Source: Eubacteriales bacterium
Lineage (GTDB): Bacteria > Bacillota_A > Clostridia > Lachnospirales > Lachnospiraceae
Length of the DNA: 14,974 nt
Assembly: GCA_030533315.1 (NCBI GenBank)
Contig: JAUNJL010000057.1
Location: 1 to 14,974, forward strand
Reading direction: 5' to 3'
Part shown: positions 8,386 through 14,157 of the stretch, in pieces
Numbering within the stretch: the stretch's first letter is position 1
Layout: each line of letters begins with the position of its first letter
The notes under the pieces: generated by a model
Told to the model about the DNA's origin: nothing
The model's input: only the letters and a program-made list of their open reading frames with translations
Databases searched by the model: none
Translations under genes and position numbers: made by a program

Positions 8386-9438
8386 TTACTGCCAGTTCTC
8401 CAGCTCTTCCCGCAGGGTTTCCAGAAGCTGGTCCTCGGGAACCTTTTTTATGACCTCTCCCTTTTTGATCAGGAGACCGACCCCGTCTCCCCCCGCAATG
8501 CCAAGATCCGCCTCCTTCGCTTCTCCCGGCCCGTTTACCACGCATCCCATGACGGCCACCTTGATGTCCAGGGGAACGCTTTGGACCATATCCTCCACCT
8601 GGTTTGCCAGGCCGATGAGATCGATCTTCGTCCTTCCGCAGGTGGGGCAGGAGACCACCTCCACCCCGCCCTTGCGAAGTCCCAGGGTTTTCAGGATCCG
8701 CCTTGCGGATTTTATCTCCTCCAGGGGAGCTCCCGTCAGGGAAACGCGGATGGTATCCCCAATGCCCTGGTACAGGATGATGCCAAGCCCCACTGCGGAC
8801 TTGATGTTTCCGGAGTATAGATTGCCGGCCTCTGTGATGCCTACGTGAAGGGGGTACACCGTCCTCTGGGCTATGAGCTCATGGGCTTTGGCGCACATCA
8901 GCACATCTGAGGACTTGATGCTGATCACAAGATTGTCATATCCCAGCCCTTCGATGATCCGCACCTTGTCCAGGGCGCTCTCCACCAGGCCCTCCGCCGT
9001 CACGCCGCGATACTTTTCCACCAGCTCCTTTTCCAGGGAGCCGCTGTTGACTCCCACCCGGATGGGGACGGAACGCTCCTTCGCCGCATCCACAACGGCC
9101 TTGATCCGCTCTATGCTCCCAATGTTTCCAGGGTTGATACGGATCTTGTCCGCACCGTTCTCTATGGCGCCAATGGCCAGACGGTAGTCAAAATGAATAT
9201 CCGCCACCAGGGGGATGTGGATCTGCTTTTTGATCTCGCCTAGGGCCTCTGCCGCCTCCATGGTGGGAACGGCGCACCGGATGATCTCACAGCCGGCCGC
9301 CTCCAGAGCCAGAATCTGCTCCACCGTAGCCTTAACATCCTCCGTCCTCGTATTTGTCATGGACTGGATCAGCACCGGATTTCCCCCTCCGATCATCCTG
9401 TCTCCGATCCGTACCACCTTCGTATGATCTCTGTACAT
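8386..9438 (-). CDS. ispG: 4-hydroxy-3-methylbut-2-enyl diphosphate synthase (flavodoxin), IspG/GcpE
   Basis: The [4Fe-4S] enzyme converts methylerythritol cyclodiphosphate to HMBPP, the penultimate step of the MEP isoprenoid pathway, in the cytosol. At 350 residues it has the normal bacterial two-domain form: an N-terminal TIM barrel (IQSMTNT near 24-30, PLVADIHFDYRLA near 76-88) and a C-terminal Fe-S domain. The three cluster cysteines are visible as CPTCGR (264, 267) and GCVVNGPGEA (299), with the conserved Glu near 306. I chose the ATG at 9438, which gives the usual MYRDHTKVVRIGD start and has AAAGGGG 5 bases upstream. A GTG at 9459 would add seven residues and swallow that site. It lies 97 bases after telA and 12 before polC. 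The gap upstream carries a tandem repeat. Confidence 0.95.
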   Translation of the reverse strand: MYRDHTKVVRIGDRMIGGGNPVLIQSMTNTRTEDVKATVEQILALEAAGCEIIRCAVPTMEAAEALGEIKKQIHIPLVADIHFDYRLAIGAIENGADKIRINPGNIGSIERIKAVVDAAKERSVPIRVGVNSGSLEKELVEKYRGVTAEGLVESALDKVRIIEGLGYDNLVISIKSSDVLMCAKAHELIAQRTVYPLHVGITEAGNLYSGNIKSAVGLGIILYQGIGDTIRVSLTGAPLEEIKSARRILKTLGLRKGGVEVVSCPTCGRTKIDLIGLANQVEDMVQSVPLDIKVAVMGCVVNGPGEAKEADLGIAGGDGVGLLIKKGEVIKKVPEDQLLETLREELENWQ

Positions 9439-9442
9439 CGTT

Positions 9443-9520
9443 ACCCCTTTCTTGCCCACTGTTTTTGGGCATATTGGTACCCCGCAGGGGACCCCTTTCC
9501 TGCCCGTTGTTTTTGGGCAT
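9443..9520 (-). repeat. Tandem 30-bp repeat with hairpin and Shine-Dalgarno, period 48 bp, before ispG
   Basis: Positions 9443-9472 and 9491-9520 are copies of one 30-bp unit, identical at 27 of 30 positions; all three differences are transitions. On the minus strand each unit carries GCCC and GGGC arms around an A-rich loop, followed by a GAAAGGGGT ribosome-binding-like segment. The copy nearer ispG supplies the real ispG Shine-Dalgarno. The 18-base spacer forms a CCCC-GCA-GGGG hairpin (9478-9490 region) that could also pair with either GGGG. Confidence 0.85.
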
Positions 9521-9535
9521 ACCCCAACAATTCTA

Positions 9536-10696
9536 CTAATGCTGGATCTCCAGAAGCTTTTTCTTAAGGTCGTTTTCCATGCGCAGCATCTCCGCCTCCG
9601 CCTGCTGGCGCTTCTGCCGCCCCTCCTTCTGAATGCGCATCACGTCATCCAGGGTCTGGATCAGGTCCGCATTGGTCTTTTTCAGCGTCTCCATATCCAC
9701 CACGCCCCGCTCCGATTCCTTGGCCGTCTCCACGGAGGCCATATGAAGAGCCTGGGCGTTCTTCTTCAGAAGCTCATTTGTCAGATCCGTCACCTGCCTC
9801 TGGGCCGCGGCGGCCTGAGCCGAATGGGCGATGCCAAGAGCCAGGACCATCTGGCTTTTCCACAGCGGAATGGTGTTTACGATGGTGGTCTGAATCTTTT
9901 CCACCATGGTGGTGTCGTTGTTCTGCACAAGGCGGATCTGGGGAGCGGTCTGAAGGGAGACCATCCTGGTCAGCTCCAGATCGTGGAGCTTTTTCTCAAA
10001 GCGGCCGCACTTGCTGTCCAGATCCTTCGCCGCCTGGGCGTCCTGGGGAAGACCGCTCTCAGCCGCCTTCTGCTCCAGCTCCCTCAGCTTTCCCGCCCTC
10101 ACCTGCTCCAGCTTTTTCTTGCCGGCATAGATGTACATGGTCAGCTCCTTGAAGTAAGTCAGGTTCTGCTGATACATCTTTTCCAGAAGGGCTGAATCCT
10201 TCAGAAGCCTCATCTGATGCTGTTCCAGGGACTGAGTGATCTTTTCCACGGAAACCTCCGCCTTCTCGTAGCGGGCCTTTAAGGTCTCCAGCCTGCTCTC
10301 CTGCTTCTTGAAAAAGCCGAAGAAGCCCTTGTTCTCTTCCTCCAGAGCGTCAAAATCCTTCAGCTCCCCCACCACGCTGGCGATCAGATCTCCAACCTCC
10401 CCCAGATCCTGGGTTTTGACATTTTCCAAGGCCGCATCAGAGAAATCCGCCATCTTTTTCTGAGTTCCCGCGCCGTACTGAAGGATCTGGTTCACATTTT
10501 CAATATCGATCTTTTCCGCAAACGCCTCCGCCATCTCCCGCTCCTTCGGAGACAGGGGCGTGCGCTCCATCTCTTTTTTTGCCGCCTCCAGCTCGCTGTC
10601 CCTCTCCTCCCGGGCAGGGCTCTCTGCCAGCTCCAGCTCCGGCTCCAGCGTCAGCGTCGGCGTCCCCTCTTCAAAATCCTTCCATTCTTCTCCCAT
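9536..10696 (-). CDS. telA: TelA/YaaN family protein (toxic anion resistance family)
   Basis: The 386-residue protein belongs to the TelA/KlaA family, named for plasmid tellurite resistance. The biochemical activity is not established. After an acidic N-terminus (residues 1-45) it is almost entirely helical and probably coiled coil, with family features FFGFFKKQES (125-134), MYIYAGKKKLE (187-197), PQIRLVQNND (252-261), IVNTIPLWKSQMVLAL (272-287) and a charged C-terminal coiled coil to LLEIQH. There is no signal peptide or membrane segment, so it is cytosolic or membrane-associated through partners. I chose the ATG at 10696 because AAGGAG lies 9 bases upstream and the length matches YaaN. A GTG at 10762 or ATG at 10759 would overlap the xpaC stop and add a Lys/Arg-rich tail of about 21 residues. 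xpaC precedes it, as in Bacillus. Confidence 0.93.
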   Translation of the reverse strand: MGEEWKDFEEGTPTLTLEPELELAESPAREERDSELEAAKKEMERTPLSPKEREMAEAFAEKIDIENVNQILQYGAGTQKKMADFSDAALENVKTQDLGEVGDLIASVVGELKDFDALEEENKGFFGFFKKQESRLETLKARYEKAEVSVEKITQSLEQHQMRLLKDSALLEKMYQQNLTYFKELTMYIYAGKKKLEQVRAGKLRELEQKAAESGLPQDAQAAKDLDSKCGRFEKKLHDLELTRMVSLQTAPQIRLVQNNDTTMVEKIQTTIVNTIPLWKSQMVLALGIAHSAQAAAAQRQVTDLTNELLKKNAQALHMASVETAKESERGVVDMETLKKTNADLIQTLDDVMRIQKEGRQKRQQAEAEMLRMENDLKKKLLEIQH

Positions 10697-10705
10697 CGCT
10701 TTTGT

Positions 10706-10711
10706 CTCCTT
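10706..10711 (-). promoter_or_regulatory. Ribosome binding site favouring the internal telA start at 10696
   Basis: AAGGAG lies 9 bases upstream of ATG 10696 on the minus strand. Upstream of the alternative starts at 10759 and 10762 the nearest GGAGG is more than 20 bases away, too far for direct initiation. Those starts could work only by translational coupling to xpaC. Confidence 0.6.
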
Positions 10712-10758
10712 TTTTCTTTTCCGTGATCCCTCGCCCTTCCTCTTTGGAAAATGGGGCA

Positions 10759-12111
10759 TCACTTCATTTTTGCGAAATCATCCTCCGTCAGCCCTTCCTG
10801 AGCCAGGATCGTGTGCAGCACCGTAATATCGCTGGAAACGTCCAGGGCCGTATCGGCAAAGATCGAATCCAGCAGCTTTTCAAAGGCAACGTTCAGGGTG
10901 TCGATGGTATCCTCAATCTCCTTCTTGGAGCTTTGGATGTTTTCCCCCTGTACCGGCTGGCCGTCCATATCCTCATAAGCCCCCAGCAGCTTCACCGTCA
11001 TGGGCAGATAATAATCCATCAGCTTTTTCAGGTCAGGAATGACCTCCGGATGCTCCTCGGCCCTCTCGAAAATCTTTTCCACGATCAGCTCCATGCGGGA
11101 AATTTTCCGGGAGATTACCTCCCCGGGAATAGCCTCGTTACTGCGCCGGATCCTCTCCAGATACTGGTTCCCCTTATCCAGGACCTCCTGCACCTGGGGC
11201 GGCGCCGCCTCCCGCTGCTCCTTCCTCGCCTGGGCCGCCTCCTTTTCTTTTTCTCTTTCCAACAGCTGCCTTCTCGTCTCCTCATACTGCTGGTAGGTTT
11301 CGTCGCTGGTGATCAGACAGGTCTCCTGCTGATCCAGCCTGCCCTCCAAAAACCAGCCCTTCTGCAGCATGGCCTTCAGATCCTTTTTTACAAATCCCAG
11401 CGGCTTTCCCGCCGCCCTGGAAAGCTTGTCCAGATTGCAGTAGGTGCGTTCCCCCAAGACCCTTTTGTAACTTTTAAAACGCTTCAGCCGCCCCAGGGTC
11501 ACACACCCGTTCCGAAGAAGGAGGGCGCTGGCCGCAGCGGCGATGCCAAAACCCATGACCGCTCCCACCGGGATCACCCCCGCCAGGGCTGCGATCCCAA
11601 AGCCTACCAGACAGGCTCCCGTCACTCCTGTAAGGGTTCCCCCAAAGATCGTCATCAGCACTCCCTTGGCCGTCTCCCCTCCTGTGGAGGCGTAAAGCGC
11701 CGGAAGCTGCTTTTCCTTCTCCCTGCTGATCCTCTGATCTCTGCCAAAGGGCGGCTTTTGGTATCCATGGCTTTTGTGGGTCTCGTAGGCCCTGGCATTG
11801 TGCTCCGGGTTCCTCCCTCCGCCGCCAAGGCCTCCCCCAGGCATTCCGTAAGTATATTCTCCCTTGTCCCCGTCAGGCTCCCTGCCCTCCAAAGGACCGC
11901 TGTTAGGGTTGCTGGTATAACCGCCCCGCCTTTTATCCGGGCCAAACGCACCGTCCAGGGCACCCTTTAAGACATCGCTGCCGCTCTCCAGCGCCCTATT
12001 CAGCACACCGTTGATCTCCTGACTCATCCTGCGGAAATTCTTTTCATTGACCGCATGATCTATGATATCCTGGATCTTGTCCCCCAGGTCTTCCCATTCC
12101 TGATTCCCCAT
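10759..12111 (-). CDS. xpaC: XpaC-family protein (5-bromo-4-chloroindolyl phosphate hydrolysis family) with two membrane segments
   Basis: The 450-residue protein is partner to the TelA gene that follows. Residues 1-60 are helical. Residues 61-125 are a Gly/Pro-rich low-complexity linker. Residues 148-199 contain two hydrophobic stretches (GGTLTGVTGACLVGFGIAA, then VGAVMGFGIAAAASALLL), predicted as a membrane hairpin. Residues 223-277 (NLDKLSRAAGKPLGFVKKDL onward) look like a winged-helix fold. Residues 278-300 are a charged coiled coil, and 305-450 are the helical XpaC region. Bacillus XpaC is only about 200 residues. The family name comes from an X-phosphate phenotype; the true activity is unknown. 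I chose ATG 12111 because GGAGG lies 5 bases upstream. The frame continues upstream past the promoter at 12206-12234, so longer starts are not credible. Confidence 0.85.
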   Translation of the reverse strand: MGNQEWEDLGDKIQDIIDHAVNEKNFRRMSQEINGVLNRALESGSDVLKGALDGAFGPDKRRGGYTSNPNSGPLEGREPDGDKGEYTYGMPGGGLGGGGRNPEHNARAYETHKSHGYQKPPFGRDQRISREKEKQLPALYASTGGETAKGVLMTIFGGTLTGVTGACLVGFGIAALAGVIPVGAVMGFGIAAAASALLLRNGCVTLGRLKRFKSYKRVLGERTYCNLDKLSRAAGKPLGFVKKDLKAMLQKGWFLEGRLDQQETCLITSDETYQQYEETRRQLLEREKEKEAAQARKEQREAAPPQVQEVLDKGNQYLERIRRSNEAIPGEVISRKISRMELIVEKIFERAEEHPEVIPDLKKLMDYYLPMTVKLLGAYEDMDGQPVQGENIQSSKKEIEDTIDTLNVAFEKLLDSIFADTALDVSSDITVLHTILAQEGLTEDDFAKMK

Positions 12112-12205
12112 GGCTTCCTCCGTGTCCTCTGCCTCGTTTTCCCAATGCCGCCTGCGGAGCCCCGCCGGCAGCAGACCATGTTCTTTACCTCTTCTTAACA
12201 CGACC

Positions 12206-12234
12206 ATTATATCGAAAATGGTGCAAAAATACAA
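12206..12234 (-). promoter_or_regulatory. Sigma-A-type promoter for the xpaC-telA-ispG-polC-fbp run
   Basis: On the minus strand TTGTAT (12234-12229), a 17-base spacer and a perfect TATAAT (12211-12206) form a good promoter. Transcription would begin near 12199 and give a leader of about 88 bases before xpaC. The leader can form a GC-rich hairpin between TGCCG and CGGCA arms. It is the only convincing minus-strand promoter I see upstream of the five genes; promoters inside coding sequence were not excluded. Confidence 0.72.
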
Positions 12235-12239
12235 GACGG

Positions 12240-12378
12240 CTCCTGCCTTCTTCCTCCTGTTCCTCCGCCCCGGCATTCCTGTTCACAGGCGTCCTGTCAG
12301 CAGGCCGGAAAGACGGCTCATGGAAAGCTCCCTGAGGCGGAAAACCAGATAAATCCCCCTCAAATGCCCCAAAAGCCG
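12240..12378. other. Intergenic stretch between the divergent xpaC and ilvE promoters; nothing recognised
   Basis: No coding frame with a plausible start and family resemblance is seen on either strand. A short CCTG-TCAG-CAGG hairpin lies near 12293. The one long minus-strand frame crossing the region starts in the reverse of the A/T-rich ilvE promoter and resembles no protein. Confidence 0.5.
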
Positions 12379-12406
12379 AAAAAAGACTAAAAAAGACTAA
12401 AAAAAA
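12379..12406. promoter_or_regulatory. Three A-tracts phased at 10 bp upstream of the ilvE promoter
   Basis: Runs of A at 12379-12384, 12389-12394 and 12399-12406 are separated by GACT each time, an exact 10-base period. They end about 12 bases before the -35 box. A-tracts repeated once per helical turn bend DNA, and A-rich DNA here can act as an UP element bound by the RNA polymerase alpha C-terminal domain. Confidence 0.6.
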
Positions 12407-12418
12407 TGTATTTTTCCA

Positions 12419-12447
12419 TTGCACTTACCTGTTAAAAGTTTTACAAT
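12419..12447 (+). promoter_or_regulatory. Sigma-A-type promoter for ilvE
   Basis: TTGCAC (12419-12424), 17 bases, then TACAAT (12442-12447). Transcription would start near 12454, leaving a leader of about 90 bases. I see no T-box signature or terminator-like hairpin with a U-run in that leader. Confidence 0.72.
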
Positions 12448-12460
12448 ATGAACAGTTCAT
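12448..12460. promoter_or_regulatory. Operator-like palindrome at the predicted ilvE start site
   Basis: ATGAAC and GTTCAT form a perfect 6-bp inverted repeat around a single A, immediately after the -10 box and over the predicted +1. A repressor bound here would block initiation. It does not match the CodY consensus as I know it. Chance is possible at this arm length. Confidence 0.35.
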
Positions 12461-12542
12461 GAAAAGTGCCCGGGGTTCCCTCTCCTCCACGGGAGCAGAC
12501 GGAGCCTGTCGGAGCACCATTTGAAGCTGGAGGTACAAGATC

Positions 12543-13565
12543 ATGGAAAAAAAGAACATCGACTGGAGTAATCTGGGTTTTTCTTATGTAAAGACCGATT
12601 ACCGTTATGTATCCAATTTTAAAGAAGGAGCGTGGGACCAGGGCAGCCTCATCACCGATGACACCATCACCATCAGTGAGTGCGCCGGCGTGCTCCAGTA
12701 TGCACAGACTATTTTTGAGGGCATGAAGGCCTACACCACCCAGGATGGGAGGATCGTAACCTTCCGTCCAGACCTGAACGCCGAGCGCATGGAGAGTTCC
12801 GCCAAGCGTCTGGAGATGCCCGTTTTCCCCAAGGAGCGTTTCATAGAGGCCGTTACCCAGACCGTGAAAGCGAATGCGGCCTACGTTCCCCCCTATGGAA
12901 GCGGTGCCACCTTATACATCCGTCCCTTTATGTTTGGCTCCGACGCAGTGATCGGCGTGAAGCCGGCATCAGAATATCAGTTCCGCATCTTTACCACGCC
13001 TGTCGGCCCTTACTTTAAAGGAGGCGCCAAGCCTTTGACCATCCGTGTCAGCGATTTTGACCGCGCTGCCCCCTGCGGGACCGGCCACATCAAGGCGGGG
13101 CTGAACTACGCCATGAGCCTTCACGCCATCGTGGACGCCCACAATCAGGGCTTTGACGAGAATATGTACTTAGATCCCAGGACGCGCACGAAGGTGGAGG
13201 AGACGGGAGGGGCGAACTTCCTCTTCGTCACCAAGGACAACAAAGTCGTCACCCCCAAGTCCAGCAGCATCCTGCCCTCCATCACCCGCCGTTCCCTGGT
13301 ACAGGTGGCCAAGGAGTACCTGGGCCTGGAAGCCGAGGAGCGAGAGGTGTATCTGGATGAGCTTCCTGATTTTGCAGAATGCGGCCTCTGCGGTACGGCA
13401 GCTGTGATCTCCCCTGTGGGAAAAATCGTGGATCATGGCAGGGAGATCTGTCTTCCCAGCGGCATGACCGAGATGGGGCCTGTCACCAAGAAGCTGTACG
13501 ACACCCTCACCGGCATCCAGATGGGGCATATCCAGGCTCCCCAGGGATGGCTGCATGTGATCTGA
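12543..13565 (+). CDS. ilvE: Branched-chain amino acid aminotransferase
   Basis: This PLP enzyme (fold type IV) interconverts Leu, Ile and Val with their 2-oxo acids, using 2-oxoglutarate/glutamate, in the cytosol. At 340 residues it is of the longer BCAT type, like Bacillus YwaA/IlvK, rather than the ~309-residue E. coli IlvE. The Schiff-base lysine is K184 in GTGHIKAGLNYAMSL. Other family landmarks are QTIFEGMKAY (55-64), the phosphate- and PLP-binding EETGGANFLF (219-228), ILPSITRRS (243-251) and ECGLCGTAAVISPV with the GTAA loop near 286. The start has GGAGG 9 bases upstream. It has its own promoter and its own terminator, so it is a single-gene unit, divergent from xpaC and convergent with dfrA. 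The A-tracts and palindrome upstream suggest regulated transcription. Confidence 0.96.
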   Translation: MEKKNIDWSNLGFSYVKTDYRYVSNFKEGAWDQGSLITDDTITISECAGVLQYAQTIFEGMKAYTTQDGRIVTFRPDLNAERMESSAKRLEMPVFPKERFIEAVTQTVKANAAYVPPYGSGATLYIRPFMFGSDAVIGVKPASEYQFRIFTTPVGPYFKGGAKPLTIRVSDFDRAAPCGTGHIKAGLNYAMSLHAIVDAHNQGFDENMYLDPRTRTKVEETGGANFLFVTKDNKVVTPKSSSILPSITRRSLVQVAKEYLGLEAEEREVYLDELPDFAECGLCGTAAVISPVGKIVDHGREICLPSGMTEMGPVTKKLYDTLTGIQMGHIQAPQGWLHVI

Positions 13566-13585
13566 TCTGAGAATCCGTCCCCCTT

Positions 13586-13628
13586 CCCCCACCCATTTTC
13601 CTCTGGAATAAGGGTGGGGGCTTTTTTT
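13586..13628 (+). terminator. Intrinsic terminator after ilvE
   Basis: CCCCCACCC (13586-13594) and GGGTGGGGG (13612-13620) form a perfect 9-bp stem, followed by C and seven T. It starts 20 bases after the ilvE stop. There is no T-run in the minus direction, so it is not obviously a terminator for the convergent dfrA, which ends at 13645. Confidence 0.9.
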
Positions 13629-13644
13629 CACCTGGTCAGGGATC

Positions 13645-14139
13645 CTATTCCTGAACGCGCTCATAGCGCACAAACCGGTATTCCAGATCAAAATAGGTCT
13701 GCTCCTCGCTCACGGCAGCCTCCCTCCATCCCGGCAGCTCATCCAGGTTGGGAAAATAGCTGTCCGCCTGGTAGGCGAAATCGATCTTGGTCACATGGGC
13801 CGTGTCGCAGTAGGGGAGCAGCTGCCGGTAAATGCTTTCTCCCCCGATGCAGTACACCTGATCGGAGGGATATTTCTTCACTTCCTCCAAAAGCTCCTCC
13901 AGGCTGCGGCACACCTTTACCCCCTTGGGCTTGTACTCCTGGTTTCTGGACAGCACCAGGTTTACCCGGTTTTTTAGGGGCTGTCCTCCCGGAAAGCTCT
14001 CCAGGGTCTTTCTCCCCATGACCACCACCTTCCCCGTGGTTTCCTGGCGGAACATCTTCATATCTGCGGGAATGCTCACCAGGAGCTTATTGTCCTTGCC
14101 GATCCCCCAGTTTTTATCAACGGCAACTATGAGCTTCAT
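13645..14139 (-). CDS. dfrA: Dihydrofolate reductase
   Basis: The 164-residue enzyme reduces dihydrofolate to tetrahydrofolate with NADPH; it is the target of trimethoprim. The length is normal. The N-terminus MKLIVAVDKNWGIGKDNKL carries the WGIGK Met20-loop segment (11-15). The catalytic acidic residue is D26 in IPADMKMF, followed by VVMGRKTLESFPG near 39-51 (NADPH-binding MGRKT) and the CIGGESIYRQLLPY segment near 97-110. AAGGGGGAG lies about 7 bases before the ATG. It begins 18 bases after the thyA stop on the same strand. This thyA-dfrA order fits their linked chemistry, because ThyA oxidises methylene-tetrahydrofolate to the dihydrofolate that this enzyme recycles. It is the ordinary chromosomal form; nothing indicates a mobile resistance gene. 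Confidence 0.95.
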   Translation of the reverse strand: MKLIVAVDKNWGIGKDNKLLVSIPADMKMFRQETTGKVVVMGRKTLESFPGGQPLKNRVNLVLSRNQEYKPKGVKVCRSLEELLEEVKKYPSDQVYCIGGESIYRQLLPYCDTAHVTKIDFAYQADSYFPNLDELPGWREAAVSEEQTYFDLEYRFVRYERVQE

Positions 14140-14157
14140 AGACGCTCTCCCCCTTTC

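Noticed and set aside
9332..9520. Minus-strand 62-codon frame starting MPKNNGQERGPLRGTN and repeating MPKNSGQERG, overlapping ispG
   Set aside because: The repeat in the peptide is simply the 48-bp DNA repeat, whose period is divisible by three. The rest of the frame is the out-of-frame shadow of ispG with no family resemblance.
12080..12180. Possible 39-codon upstream frame in the xpaC leader (MVCCRRGSAGG...)
   Set aside because: It has only a weak site upstream, is Arg-rich, and overlaps xpaC out of frame. No evidence beyond an open frame.
12112..12276. 55-residue N-terminal extension of XpaC
   Set aside because: It crosses the predicted promoter at 12206-12234 and is Arg-rich without family resemblance. 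ATG 12111 has GGAGG at 5 bases.
12185..12424. Minus-strand 79-codon frame with a signal-peptide-like start (MQWKNTFFLVFFSLF)
   Set aside because: The hydrophobic start is the reverse complement of the A-rich ilvE promoter. No ribosome binding site is seen and the remainder is not protein-like.
12454..12542. T-box or other amino-acid riboswitch in the ilvE leader
   Set aside because: The leader is only about 90 bases, without the AGGGUGGNACCGCG element or a terminator/antiterminator pair.
13645..14139. Acquired trimethoprim-resistance dfr gene
   Set aside because: It sits in a chromosomal thyA-dfrA pair with no integron, IS element or compositional break nearby. It reads as the housekeeping enzyme.
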